The notes beneath the pieces are model-generated. The model ran no database searches, was not told where the DNA came from, and was given only the letters and a program-made list of their open reading frames with translations. Of a stretch of 64,000 bases of DNA, positions 10,841 to 56,871 are shown in pieces. The stretch is taken from positions 28,283,501 through 28,347,500 of the forward strand of contig NC_086183.1 in NCBI RefSeq assembly GCF_023053635.1, written 5' to 3'. Numbering within the stretch: the stretch's first letter is position 1; each line of letters opens with the position of its first letter. The DNA comes from Elgaria multicarinata webbii. Its lineage: Eukaryota; Chordata; Lepidosauria; Squamata; Anguidae. The position numbers and the translations under genes were made by a program.

Positions 10841-12329
10841 TTTGCTTATGTCAATCCTTTCCTCTTCCTTTTTTATTTGTACGTATATAAACCTCAAGAG
10901 TTTCATTATTTAATCACGGCATTAAGTCCTGGAATTTGTTATTGCTAAACTGTGACACTATGCTGAAAGATAGATTTTGCATACAGAAAATACTTATCAA
11001 TGTGCTATGTTCAGATAAACACAGTATTGTGGGGGGGGGGGCGGTTACTGAAAGAGCCGTAGCCAAGAGTACGAAGTAGAACAGCCAACACCGCTTTGTG
11101 CCTTTAATATCACCTTGCGATGGAGATATTAACAGCTTTTCTCCATGCATGGAAAAACTTCACCGCTGCTGATTAACCTGCTTTTCATGGCACAGGAGCA
11201 GACCAGCCTGGGTGCTTTTCTGATCAGTTGGCAACCTAAACATGGGTTGCTCTATGGTTGATGTCTCCATCACTCACCAACTTCTCCTCTCCTATCTACG
11301 TCCTTCCAATACCCCACGGGGGTTCTCCTCCCCCCTTCACTACTCATTTAGTTGCCCAATTTTGCAATTGGTATCTAACTTATATCAGCCTCTGCCTCCA
11401 GCAATCCCACAGAGATTGAACATGCTGAATGGAGTTTATACCTTACTGGAGATATGAGAAAATTATAATATTTGCAATATTTATTCTGATCACAGAGAAA
11501 TGGCAGTTTATGGTTCTCCAGCTGCAGAATCGTTCCCTTTGACTTGCAGTCAACAAAAAGTCCTTCCAGACAGATGTTAATAGCATCCCACCAATAACTA
11601 ATCTCTCCCTGGAGTATGTACAGGATCCCAAGATGCATACATAGCCCAGCCGCAAGGGGTTCCTACCTGTTTCCTCCTGGGCCCTGGGTCTTCACATTCC
11701 TCCTGGCACTGGTACAGGGAGTCCAGATTTCATTCAGTAGATGCTACAGTCTCTCTTTCTATCTTGAGTGAAAGCGCCAAAATAAAAATGAAGAAGCATG
11801 CGTGATTTTATTTTATTTTCTTCTTTGTAAGGGGGAAGTGAGCTGGAGTTTCTGTTTTCAGTTTTGTTTCTAACATGTTGAGAGGCTATGTTCTCCTTTC
11901 CCATTGCTGGTGAGAGGCAGCTGAGAAATAAATAAACTGCAGGTGTGGGGGTGGGCAGTCAGGGGAGCAAAGTGCATAGAGAGGTACCGTTAAGCAGGGC
12001 TTGGTGTGGGTTCTTCCTGCACAGAGCAAAACCCCAGCTCCTCCAAAAACCCTTCCACAACACATCAGACAGGTTTGTATCCCATGCTGATGTGCACATC
12101 TGTCTGACCACTCTCTCCCTACACTTATGCTTCAGGTAACCTGTCTGTCCTTTTAATTTTTAATATATATATTTAAAGCACCATTTATCATGTATTTCTT
12201 TAAGCTCCTAAAATGCATTGTGCAAAAATATTAAGACCAAGGAAGCCTCCTTCCTGGCAACCCCTTAGCAGCAAAAAAGAGAAAAAAAGTTTATTGTCTC
12301 ACAGGAATTGATCCAACCCCCCCCCCCTT
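10841..12329. other. Intergenic, no gene recognised
   Basis: About 1.5 kb with a G-run at 11031-11041 and a C-run at 12319-12328. Reading frames here are short and lack any family signature. No exon with plausible splice sites was recognised. Confidence 0.4.
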
Positions 12330-12881
12330 TAAAGTCATATGCCAGTCCTTCTCCAGCTTCATTGGCTGCCAGTCCAGGTCCAGGCGGATTCAAAGTGTTG
12401 GTATTAACATTTAAAGCCCTAAACGGCTTGGGGCCAGGTTATCTGAAGGAACGCCTCCTCCCATATGTACCTGCCCAGACCCTAAGGTCATCCTCAGGGG
12501 TCCTTCTCCTTGAGCCCCTGCCAAAGGAAGTGAGGCAGGTGGCTACCAGGAGGAGGGCCTTCTCTGCTGTGGCACCCCGGCTGTGGAATGAGCTCCCTAA
12601 GGAGGTTCGCTTGGCACCTACATTATATGCTTTTAGACGCCAGGTGAAGACCTTTTGATTGTCCCAGTATTTTAACAGTCTATAAAGAAATTTTAACTTG
12701 GTGTTTTAAATTTGTAATTTTGCATTGCTGCTGTTTTTATCTGGTTGAGCTTTTATATTGTATTTTGTACTATGGTTTTATACAGTTGTTTTATACTTAG
12801 AATGTTTTTAATTTTTGTGAACCGCCCAGAGAGCTCCAGCTATTGAGCGGTATAGAAGTGTAATAAATAAATAAATAAATT
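12330..12881 (+). repeat. L2-like LINE 3' end
   Basis: Encodes FKVLVLTFKALNGLGPGYL, then FSAVAPRLWNELPKEVRLAP, the conserved C-terminus of an L2-clade reverse transcriptase, then a 3' UTR ending in GAGCTCCAGCTATTGAGCGG and (AAAT)n. Highly similar to the longer copy at 33540-34377, so a fairly young subfamily. Confidence 0.75.
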
Positions 12882-13335
12882 TGAATTGGTGGCCAACACT
12901 TCATTTTGTGGTAGCGAATCCCATAGTTTAACTACGCATTGTTGGAGGTCGCATTACAGTGGTGGTCTGGCCAAAGAGATTTGCCCAAAATTTAATAACA
13001 TAAGAAGAGCCCTGAGGCTGGAACAGACCAAGGGTCCATCTAGTCCAGCACTCTGTTCACACAGTGGTCAGCCAGCCCTTGGCCAGGGACCAACAAAGCA
13101 GGACATGGTGCAACCCATGTTCCCCAGCAACTGGTGCACACAGGCTAACTGCCTTGAATACTGGAAATAGCACACAACCATCAGGGCTAGTAGCCATTCA
13201 TAGTCTTCTCCTCCAGGAATTTATCCACCCCACCCCCTTTTAAAGCCATCCAAATTGGTGGCCATCACTACATCCTGTGGTCGTGAGTTCCATAATCCAA
13301 CTATGTGGTGTGTGAAGAAGTACTTCTGTACTTAA
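12882..13335 (-). repeat. Two CR1-type LINE 3' fragments
   Basis: 12882-12950 carries TTGGTGGCCAACACTTCATT. 12997-13335 starts with AACATAAGAAGAGCCCTGAG and repeats the same family end (CATCCAAATTGGTGGCCATC). Two partial copies lie side by side in the same orientation. Confidence 0.6.
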
Positions 13336-13369
13336 TTGACTAGTCTATTTTAGATTCTCAGATATGCAG

Positions 13370-13676
13370 ATCCCAATGCATATCAATGCATATCAAAGCA
13401 GATATGCAATCTCAGATATGCAGATGATACCACTTTGAAAGCGAGGAGGAGCTGAGGAGCCTTATGACGAAGGTGAAAGAAGAAAGTGCAAAAGCTGGGT
13501 TGTAGTTAAACCTCAAAAAAACCAAGATCATGGCAACCAGTTTGATTGATAACTGGCAAATAGAGGGAGAAAATGTGGAGGCAGTGACAGACTTTGTATT
13601 TCTGGGCGCAAAGATTACTGCAGACGCTGACTGCAGCCAGGAAATCAGAAGACGTTTACTTCTTGGGAGGAGAGCA

Positions 13677-13712
<36 letters not shown>

Positions 13713-14548
13713 TATTTATATAGCACCATCAATGTACATGGTGCTGTACAGAGTAAAACAGTAAATAGCAAGACCCTGCCGCATAGGCTTACAATCTAAA
13801 ATAATAGTAAAACAATAAGGAGGGGAAGAGAATGCAAACAGGTACAGGGAAGGGTAAGCAGGCACAGGGTAGGGAAAAACTAACAGTAGAAAGTAACAGT
13901 AGAAGTCTGCACAACATCTACTGTTACTTTCTACTGTTAGTTTTTCCCTACCCTGTGCCTGCTTACCCTTCCCTGTACCTGTTTGCATTCTCTTCCCCTC
14001 CTTATTGTTTTACTATGATTTTAGATTGTAAGCTTTGTTTAGCAATGACAAATCTTGATAAAATAGTTAAGAGCAGAGACACCACACTGACAACAAAGGT
14101 CTGCATAGTTAAAGCAATGGTATTCCCCATAGTAACCTATGGCTGCAAGAGCTGGACCATAAGGAAAGCTGAGCGAAGGAAGATAGATGCTTTTGAACTG
14201 TGGTGCTGGAGGAAAATTCTGAGAGTGCCTTGGACTGCAAGAAGATCAAACCAGTCCATACTCCAGGAAATAAAGCCAGACTGCTCACTTGAGGGAATGG
14301 TATTAAAGGCAAAACTGAAGTACTTTGGCCACATAATGAGAAGACAGGATACCCTGGAGAAGAGGCTGATGCTAGGGAAAGTGGAAGGCAAAAGGAAGAG
14401 GGGCCGACCAAGGGCAAGATGGATGGATGATATTCTGGAGGTGACGGACTCAACCTTGGGGGAGCTAGGGATGGCGACGGCCGAGAGAAAGCTCTGGCAT
14501 GGGCTGGTCCATGAAGTCACGAAGAGTCGGAAGCGACTGAACGAATAA
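13370..14548 (+). mobile_element. Bov-B (RTE) LINE, 3' part of ORF2, interrupted
   Basis: Before the interruption the frame encodes KTKIMATSL...FVFLGAKITADADCS; after it, LTTKVCIVKAMVFPIVTYGC, then WCWRKILRVPWTARRSN and KSRKRLNE. These are hallmark segments of the Bov-B/RTE reverse-transcriptase C-terminus, and the 3' end has AAGAGTCGGAAGCGACTGAA, the known Bov-B end. The copy is 5'-truncated and split by the insertion at 13679-14040. An in-frame stop (TAG at 13503-13505) precedes the first segment. Bov-B is widespread in squamates and known for horizontal transfer. Confidence 0.85.
13679..14040. mobile_element. L2-like 3' end as a foldback, inserted in Bov-B
   Basis: Flanked by AGCAAT at 13673-13678 and 14041-14046, and Bov-B reads straight through once it is removed. 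The left part is an (ATT)n tail plus the TATAGCACCATCAATGTACA segment. Bases 13787-13903 are then repeated in reverse complement at 13917-14033 with a 13-base loop and only one mismatch that I can find. The same unit occurs singly at 28133-28385 (minus), 53625-53805 (plus) and 61587-61737 (minus). Confidence 0.8.
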
Positions 14549-15094
14549 ACAATTTTAGATTAAGGGTGCAATCCTATGCATTTTTAGACAGAAAAAAACG
14601 CCCTACAACTCCCAGCATGACCCACCAGTGTATATGGGACGTTACAGCGTAACACATAACCAAACTACAGATCTCTGCCCCGAGGAGTATACACTGATGA
14701 TAACGGAGAACGTGCTGAAGGCCACGGAGGACGGGAAGGGAGCGTCCGAGCAGTTTGCAAGCTTGCATCCAAATGATCAATGACGACAGCTTCGCAGTTT
14801 GGACGTTCTTGATCTCTCTCTCCCCCCCACCCCCAAATACAGACGAAATGGAGAGCGCAGGAAGTGGCACCTCCTAAACCTCCCCCCCCCCGCCCCCGCG
14901 CCCAACTCGCGCTTCCAAATAGCGGGGTGGGCTTTTTGATCCGTCCCTGCGCAGCTCTTCCATCTCTGGCGAAGGGAGACACATCCCAAATGCCCAGGAT
15001 TTGGGAGCGGAAGAAGGCAAGGTTTTGGAGGGCGCGATCGTGTCTCTTTAAACGGGAGCGCGCAGGGAGCTGAGCCCGGCTGCTGGAGCCGGCC

Positions 15095-49621
<34,527 letters not shown>

Positions 49622-50447
49622 GGGTCTCCTGACTCTCCTGGTCCTTTGCGGCTTCCCTGTCTCCTCTCTCAACACTTTCTGGGGCTCCCTGCCTCATACC
49701 CATCCCTGGTTTCTCTTCTGGGTCCCCTTCCTCCTTGCTCTCTCTGCCACCTTCTCTTCCCTTTGATGTCCAACCATATCAGAGGGCTATTCTATCTCAT
49801 GTCTCCCTAAAACATTGCAGAACGGCTCTTTTAGTGAGAATACAGAGAAGCCAGATGTATGTGGTGGGATGGGTCCTTCTTCTCCCGCCATCTCCCTGCC
49901 CATTCAGTATGACAAAGGGAGTGAATCCTCACCTAGTTAGTCTGTATGATATGTCGGCTCTCCTTCCCCTTGAGACAGCCTTGAGTTCTCCACCTCTGGG
50001 GCTGGTTCCACTGGGAGAAGCCAGAAACTGGATGAACAGGAGCCACGATTCTCTTCCATCCCTAGTTCAGTTAGAGCAACAGGCCTACCCTTGGCTGCCT
50101 TTTCCCTGTAGAGAGTGTGATCCAAAGGAAGATTGCCATAGTCTTTCATAGCCGCCATTTTGGTTGAATGATTCTCCTGTTTGGATGCAGATGGGAAGGA
50201 CTCCAGACATGCCAGCCCAGACTGGCTTTGTATTGATGTATCCAAACCTTTTCTGTATCCCTCCCTTTTTATGCTACCCTTTCCCCCACTTTTCCCTACA
50301 ATGACAGCAGGAATCCCCTCTATCCCTTTGCCCTGACCCCCTGGGGTAATGGTGTTTGCCCTCTTCCCTCCCCGTGATGACGCTGTGGGTTCTGCTCCCT
50401 GATGACGGTGAATTTCTGAAATCCACCAGAGTGGGTTTTTTTGCCAA

Positions 50448-50453
50448 AATAAA
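50448..50453 (+). terminator. Poly(A) signal of TMEM145
   Basis: AATAAA in GCCAAAATAAAGACAATT, followed by TG-rich bases (TTATTGTGTTTC). It gives a 3' UTR of about 830-850 nt after the stop codon at 49619-49621. I see no earlier canonical signal in this interval. Confidence 0.75.
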
Positions 50454-50921
50454 GACAATTATTGTGTTTCTATCTCATTGGAAAAACATGTGGCTATTTT
50501 GGGGGATCAGGCAGATGTGAAAAGAGGAAGAGATACCTGGATACGGAGGACTTTAATTGTCTTCGTGTGTCCAGTAAAATAGGCTGTTAACCACAGAGGC
50601 TGATGCCACAGATCTGTCCTTAGCTTGCCAAAAGCACATCTGCATGACTGCCAGTTTCAAACATGGTTTTGAAGGGAACTCTGGGGAAACAAGGAGCCCT
50701 GGGAAATGAACATCTATGAAAGGACTAGGAATCTCTTAACAGCCAGATCCCAGGACCATCACAGTTACATTGGTTTAAAGCAGATTGAAATTTGTAGTGT
50801 AGGTTTGCCCTGTTTAAACCACACTGGTACTGCGTATTTTATCATCATAGGGTTGCCAACTTTGCAACTAGCTGTGCTTTTAACAGCAATTTTATCTGCA
50901 GCAATTAGCAGATAGAATAGA

Positions 50922-51415
50922 GTATTTATTTCTTACCCGCCTCTCCCTCTGCATCGAGGCGGGGAACAACGTTAAATACAAAATCACAATAAAATGCATG
51001 AAACTGGTTAAAAGCATATAAAACTGATACAATATTATAATAATAATTGGACATGTTAAAAAAAAACATCTGGGTAGGCCTGCCTGCTGGAAGAGATCTG
51101 TCTTTATGGCTTTCTTAAACTGGACAAGACTATTAAGTTGACGAATCTCTCCTGGCAGGCCATTCCACAGTCTGGGAGCGGCAGAAGAGAAGGTCCTCTG
51201 GGTAACACTTGTCAGCTTAGTTTTGGCTGACTAGTAAATTCTTCTCAGAGGACCTGAGTGTGTGGGGCGGATTGTATGGGAGAAAGCGATCCTGCGGGTA
51301 ACCTGACCCAAACCGTGTACAGCTTCAAGGGTAATAACCAACACTTTGTACTTCGCCCGGAAACTAATTGGCAGCCAGTGAAGTGATTTTAAAGTTGGTT
51401 ACAATGTTTAGCTCT
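50922..51415 (-). repeat. L2-like LINE 3' end, TMEM145-MEGF8 spacer
   Basis: TATTTCTTACCCGCCTCTCC, a reversed A-rich 3' UTR, then reversed coding remnants (CTTAAACTGGACAAGACTAT, GGCCATTCCACAGTCTGGGA). Plus-strand relative at 60937-61225. Confidence 0.7.
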
Positions 51416-51579
51416 TTGTGGTGAAAATCTGCTGACTTCTGCATATGAAGCTGCTTCCTAAAATTCAGTATGAGGAGGCCAAGCTGATTTCCCCCCTTTG
51501 TCCCTCACCAATCATATCTGGTGATAAGTCTACCTACTGGAGAAGGCGAGAGAGAGACAGGAGGATCCCATCAACATTT

Positions 51580-51690
51580 AAGAACATAAGAACATCAGAA
51601 GAGCCCTGCTGGATCAGGCCATGGGTCCATCTAGTCCAGTACTTTGTTCACACAGTGGCCAACAAGTTGTCGACCAGGGACCCACAGGCA
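51580..51690 (-). repeat. CR1-type LINE 3' fragment
   Basis: AAGAACATAAGAACATCAGA, then GATCAGGCCATGGGTCCATC and TTCACACAGTGGCCAAC, reversed end of the CR1-like subfamily. A (TTTA)n run lies at about 51765-51800. Confidence 0.6.
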
Positions 51691-52320
51691 TTTCTGTTCA
51701 TGGTGTCCTCAAAATTCTGCACAGAAAAGCCTCCCACTCATGACCACTTCATGATGGGCTGCTTATTTATTTGTTTGTTTATTTATTTATTTATTTATTT
51801 TGCCTTTGGAGTACAGCTTGTCCATGATTTTGTGAGTTTACCCCACACACTGCAGTTGCAGTAGGGTAAATATTACCTTAAAAAAGTGGCTCAGCCACGG
51901 TATACTCCCTTTGGTCGAATATTCACACAACCACTTCATTCCGCATCATCAGGGACAGGGAGGGGAAAATCGCGTTTCCTTACTGTTCCTTGTCCACCTG
52001 CGCATTTGTCCCTCATTACTTGCTCTTTTGAAAGAGGAAGTAAACAACGTGCACATGGCCCATTCAGTGGGCCATTTTGATCCCACTGCTTCTCCTGCAC
52101 ACAGCAGGCGATAGCAGCAACTTCCGTCTTTAAAAATAAGTTGAACTTAGTGGGGTGTTTTTTTGTCGCGCAAAAAAGGCTAGAAGGTTGCGGGAGGCAG
52201 ATGATGATGTGAGAAGGACCTGCGAAAATCTGTGAGTGCCCAGCAATGAGCGTGCAATAAAACACTCGTCTGATGGAGCTCATAACAAGCGAAATATGAG
52301 CAAAAACCTAATTTACCAAG

Positions 52321-52544
52321 TTTATTTATTATTGCATTTATATCCTGCCTTTTTTCCTCCAAGGAACCCAAGGCGGTGTACATAATCCTCCATTTTATCC
52401 TCACAACAAAAACCCTGTGAAGTAGGTTGGGCTGAGAGGTTGTGACTGGCCCAAACTCACCTAGTGAGTTTCCATGGCTGAGTGGGGACTAGAACCTGGA
52501 TCTCCTGACTCCCAGTCCAACACTTTAGCCACTACACCACATTG
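52321..52544 (-). mobile_element. tRNA-derived SINE (second family)
   Basis: Reversed copy from TTTATTATTGCATTTATATC to TTTAGCCACTACACCACATT. Same family as 35418-35669 and 42393-42645. Confidence 0.8.
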
Positions 52545-52971
52545 TTGAAGACATCTTGGCAATCATGTGGTGGTTCACCAGAAGTTCCTATCTATGAGCC
52601 TCTCGTTTGGTTGTCTGTCCAGGCCTGCAAAAACAGAAGAGTTGGGGTTGCTAGTCAACCCAGCAGCCACCATACTTTGCTGGTGAAACATTGCTTGGTG
52701 ACAGGAGCAGCCCTCACCTTTAGCTAACACATGTAGCTTATCACCTCTTATCACATCTTATCACCTCTGTGGCAAACATATTAAAGCATCCAAGTCTAGA
52801 ACAAACTCATTAAACTTCAATCATTCCCCAGGCTCTGCATAGCTTGCAAGTGAGCAACATCTCGGGCAGGGGGGCTGTTACCACCACTATTGACAATTGC
52901 TGCTGGGGAAATTCCTAGGAGACTGTTACCATAATAAATAGAAATGTGCCTGTTGAGAGTTAGGCACAAAT

Positions 52972-53585
52972 TTCCCCCTGTTGAGCTGTTTTTAAAAAAA
53001 TTGAATTTAGTCAATTTGTCCTCCGCATTTGGATTCTCCAACTGTTAAGCGTTCAGTCTGGCACTGTGAATTGGGGCGAATGCTGGACGAAGATCTGTAG
53101 TGATCGCATTAAAGTGCGGATTGGTCCTCTCAGTGGTAGAGCACACGCTTATCAAGTAGAAGGTCTTGGGTTCAATTCCACACAATCTTTTTCTAAAGGG
53201 TTCTTTGGTGTGGCGCAGAGTGGTAAGCGGCAGTTACTGCGGCCGAAACTCTCCCCCCGGCCTGAGTTCGATCCCAGCAGAAGCTGGTTCTCAGGCAGCT
53301 GGCTCAGGTCGACTCAGCCTTCCATCCTTCCGAGGTCGGTAAAATGAGTACCCAGCTAGCTGGGGGAAGCGTAACTGCGACTGGGGAAGGCAATGGCAAA
53401 CCATCCCACTACAAAGTCTGCCAAGAAAACGTCAGCGAGCGTCCCTCTAGGAGTCAGCAATGACTTGAATTCTTGCACGAGAGGTTCCTTTCCTTTCTTT
53501 CCTTGGTGAAAGAATTCTGCCTGGATCCTTGGAGAGTTGCTGCTACCAGACACAAGTAAATAATACTGTACTAGGTGGATCAAAG
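52972..53585 (+). repeat. 614-bp direct duplication, left copy
   Basis: Matches 54130-54743 at a constant offset of 1158 bases; every stretch I compared is identical, and long frames on both strands translate identically. It contains a tRNA-SINE head (53120-53199), a Sauria-type SINE (53200-53514) and the following SINE body. In this copy the host SINE continues past the break (GGTCTGACTTGTGTAAGGTA), so this is likely the parental copy. Confidence 0.92.
53200..53514 (+). mobile_element. Sauria-type SINE inserted in another SINE
   Basis: GGTGTGGCGCAGAGTGGTAA head, GAGTTCGATCCCAGCAG B box, CCAGCTAGCTGGGG, AGTCAGCAATGACTTGAATT Bov-B-like tail and CCTTT repeats. It splits a tRNA-derived SINE whose head is at about 53120-53199 and tail at 53515-53620. 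An identical copy lies at 54358-54672. Confidence 0.8.
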
Positions 53586-53624
53586 GTCTGACTTGTGTAA
53601 GGTAGTTTCATGTTCTGACTTTAT

Positions 53625-53805
53625 ACTGCTAGTTTTACCCTACCCTGTGCCTGTTTGGTGCATTCTCTTCCCCTCCTTATTGTTTTATTATGATTTTATT
53701 AGAATGTAAGCCTATGCGGCAGGGTCTTGCTATTTACTGTTTTACTCTGTACAGCACCATGTACATTGATGGTGCTATATAATAAATAATAATAATAATA
53801 ATAAT
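53625..53805 (+). repeat. L2-like LINE 3' UTR with (AAT)n tail
   Basis: CCCTACCCTGTGCCTGTTTG, GCCTATGCGGCAGGGTCTTG, GTACATTGATGGTGCTATAT and (AAT)n. Sense-orientation copy of the unit found reversed at 28133 and 61587. It lies in the 544-bp spacer between the duplicated segments. Confidence 0.75.
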
Positions 53806-54129
53806 TCTTTTACAAGTGAGTTGGGGAATGATAATCAATGGGAGGATAAAGTAGCAGGGGGGTTGGTTGTTAATCTGTGCAGCTTCTACAGACTTGGATA
53901 CCAGAGGAATGGTTAATGAGCACATTGCAAGTTAACCTCTGTGGATTCCAGAATCAGTTGTGTGTTCTTGTTTTTTTACTGTAGACAAAGGGTATTGGAT
54001 GACAACACCTTTTTTAAAAATATTTTTTTATTAATATAAAAACAAAACAAAAAGCAAACATCATACAAATACTAAAGAGGAAAACATACAGAATCATCAA
54101 TAAGAATGACCAAGCAGAGAAAACATTAA

Positions 54130-54743
54130 TTCCCCCTGTTGAGCTGTTTTTAAAAAAATTGAATTTAGTCAATTTGTCCTCCGCATTTGGATTCTCCAAC
54201 TGTTAAGCGTTCAGTCTGGCACTGTGAATTGGGGCGAATGCTGGACGAAGATCTGTAGTGATCGCATTAAAGTGCGGATTGGTCCTCTCAGTGGTAGAGC
54301 ACACGCTTATCAAGTAGAAGGTCTTGGGTTCAATTCCACACAATCTTTTTCTAAAGGGTTCTTTGGTGTGGCGCAGAGTGGTAAGCGGCAGTTACTGCGG
54401 CCGAAACTCTCCCCCCGGCCTGAGTTCGATCCCAGCAGAAGCTGGTTCTCAGGCAGCTGGCTCAGGTCGACTCAGCCTTCCATCCTTCCGAGGTCGGTAA
54501 AATGAGTACCCAGCTAGCTGGGGGAAGCGTAACTGCGACTGGGGAAGGCAATGGCAAACCATCCCACTACAAAGTCTGCCAAGAAAACGTCAGCGAGCGT
54601 CCCTCTAGGAGTCAGCAATGACTTGAATTCTTGCACGAGAGGTTCCTTTCCTTTCTTTCCTTGGTGAAAGAATTCTGCCTGGATCCTTGGAGAGTTGCTG
54701 CTACCAGACACAAGTAAATAATACTGTACTAGGTGGATCAAAG
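54130..54743 (+). repeat. 614-bp direct duplication, right copy
   Basis: Second copy of 52972-53585. It stops abruptly at CAAAG in the middle of the SINE tail, so it looks derived. The 544-bp spacer ends in an A/T-rich stretch (54005-54129) that resembles the reversed end of a LINE. Confidence 0.92.
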
Positions 54744-55022
54744 CTCTGTTACCTTTCCCTCTGCCTATGCATAGTGTAGGGCATAATCCTATGCAAGTTG
54801 AGATGGAAAAACATCCTACAAACCCCAGCTACCATGCTGGGACTTGTAAACATGGCTAGGATGGCAACCCTTACAGGTTGTAAACTCCTTGGGGCAGCAA
54901 CCTGTGTTACATTATGATGTGATAAATAATAATAATTCATCTTCATGCGCCTTTGACCTTTATTTCCACTCAGGAAAAGAGCCTGAGTGTACGCTTGACA
55001 GAAAACAACCACAACACAGATA

Positions 55023-55223
55023 CTGTGGAATCTGGTGGCTCCAAACTCAGTGGGGCTGTGCATCCATTCTGGGTTTCAGTCAGAACCACACAGAACTCTA
55101 ACGGAGCTATCCAAAATAGGTTCAGGGCCTTGGATGGCTCCTCCCTTAGAGTTCTGGCTGGTCCTGACTGAAACCCAGAGTGCATCACAGCCCCACTGAA
55201 ATCGGAGCCACCAGCCTCCACTG
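55023..55223. mobile_element. Palindromic MITE, third copy
   Basis: CTGTGGAATCTGGTGGCTCC pairs with GGAGCCACCAGCCTCCACTG; TTTCAGTCAGAACC and CTGACTGAAACCC pair inside. About 200 bp. Family of 573-750 and 41421-41603. Confidence 0.65.
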
Positions 55224-55239
55224 CTCACACGCACCAGTT

Positions 55240-55560
55240 GTCATGGCAAATCTCTCTTCTTCCCCCCACCCCGCCTCCCGTGCCGCTCTAGCCTCTCGTC
55301 TCCACCAGCCTCTATGGTTGCGTTGCGCCGGTCCCTCCTAACAGATTTAGGAAGTCTCTCTCCTGTCTTTCACCATCCATTCTATCCTCCGCTCTCAATG
55401 CGCCAGTCCTCCCGTGGCCGTTCTGGCCTCTCATCTCGCTGCCCCCCTGTCCCGGGCTGCGCAGCTATATGGGCCGCGGTGCTGCCGGCAGCAGCGGAGG
55501 TGGGTCATCGGGGGTGGGGGTCGCTCCTTGTGCAGCCTGTACAGAGAGTCTGGTATTTCC
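55240..55560 (+). promoter_or_regulatory. GC-rich block, possible MEGF8 promoter or 5' UTR
   Basis: CG-containing and C-rich sequence (for example TCCCGGGCTGCGCAGC and GGGCCGCGGTGCTGCCGG) about 1.4 kb upstream of the MEGF8 start codon, the only CG-dense block between the two genes. No reading frame of known family. A non-coding first exon here is possible but not demonstrated. Confidence 0.35.
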
Positions 55561-56871
55561 CCTCTTGACGCCCCCCCTAAAGCGTTTCATATATAGGTCT
55601 TCCTTTATCCTTCTCTTCTTCATCTATAGATCCCCCCTATAGATTCCCCCTGACTTGGAACTCTGCAATTTATGGGATCTCCCCATATAGGTCCAGTTTT
55701 TGTCTCCCCCAACAGACGCCTCATCTTCAGCTCTGGGTCTTTCCATCTGCATGTTCCTTTAAAAACATGAGCTTGCTTTTATGGAGATGCAATGCTATGA
55801 TTCCTCTGGGCATCTATAGGGTATTTCTCTTCCCCACCCCCCCAAGGATTCCTCTGTAGGATTTCCTCTTAACGGACCTTTGGTTCCAAAGGGAGGTTGT
55901 TGATCCTCTCTGCTCTGGAACCGATGTCCCTCGGAAGGGTTGTTCTGATGCCCAGAATGGGATCATTTCGAGGGAAATACTCATTTACTTTTATGGGGTT
56001 CTCTTCTTTTTTTCGTAAAGCTTGTATGCATGTAGTTCGTTTGTGTTTGTAATTGTAAAGTACCCTCTCCCCCTTCCAGACACCTGCATGCAACTTGCTA
56101 TGTAGAGAGAGTGGAATTGGTTTTGTTTTAAGCCATAGAAGTTTTGGTGTCTGGGAGAAGGGATGGAGGCTGCAGTCCTATATGTGTTCACCTGGGAGAA
56201 AGTCCCATTGAACTGAGTTTTGCTTAATTATGATTAGACGTGTATAGGACGGCACTGGAATTTCCTTAAAGCATGTGTTGTCTGGGATAACCACAGATGT
56301 GTTGGAGCTGGCTGCAGTTAAGAGTGTTGGCATCTTTTCTTCAGTTCTAAACTTATTACATTTCTACCTTGCCCTTTGTATGGGCTTAGGGTGCCTTACT
56401 GTTCTCACAAAAGATTTCATAATCTGAAGTCATTGCTACAGATGGCTTGAGGAAACCTAAAAGTTTGTGTGTGGGGAATCACTCACTAATCTTTTCTCTG
56501 CCCTATTGCTTTCTTTCTTCCCAAATGCAGCTGTCTCAGCAAATATACACTGTCCAGATTCTGTTAATCTCCCTCCTTGTTGCTCCTTACCCCATTTTCA
56601 GACCACAAATAGATGTTAAAGTGTGTGTCTGTGGAGATCATCTGAGAAAGCGAATCGAAGGACCCAGACTTATTATTTAGCATTCTTAACAAATTCTGGA
56701 GCTGAGCCATGTCTAAGTTTTAAGTTCTGGGAATGCGTTGTGACAATGTATACCTGCACTGAGTACGAATGTTCTCACTTGGTCTTTCAGGCTCAATATG
56801 CTGTTTCCCTTACCGTTTAAACTGTGCTGACTAAGTACCTTCTTTATTGCGAGGGGGGTCAGGAAACTATC
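55561..56871. other. Upstream flank of MEGF8
   Basis: Pyrimidine-rich to 55870, then mixed sequence. 56171-56253 is a short palindromic repeat (GCAGTCCTATATGTGTTCAC to GTATAGGACGGCAC). No exon recognised. The last in-frame stop before the MEGF8 ATG is TAA at 56818-56820. Confidence 0.4.

Noticed and set aside
13832-14548. A 238-codon plus-strand frame
   Set aside because: It is a chance fusion of the foldback insert with the Bov-B C-terminus. The first part is L2-like non-coding sequence and also appears on the other strand because of the palindrome.
49937-50458. 173-codon minus-strand frame downstream of TMEM145
   Set aside because: It lies within the TMEM145 3' UTR, antisense, without recognisable domains, and the plus-strand poly(A) signal at 50448 explains the region.
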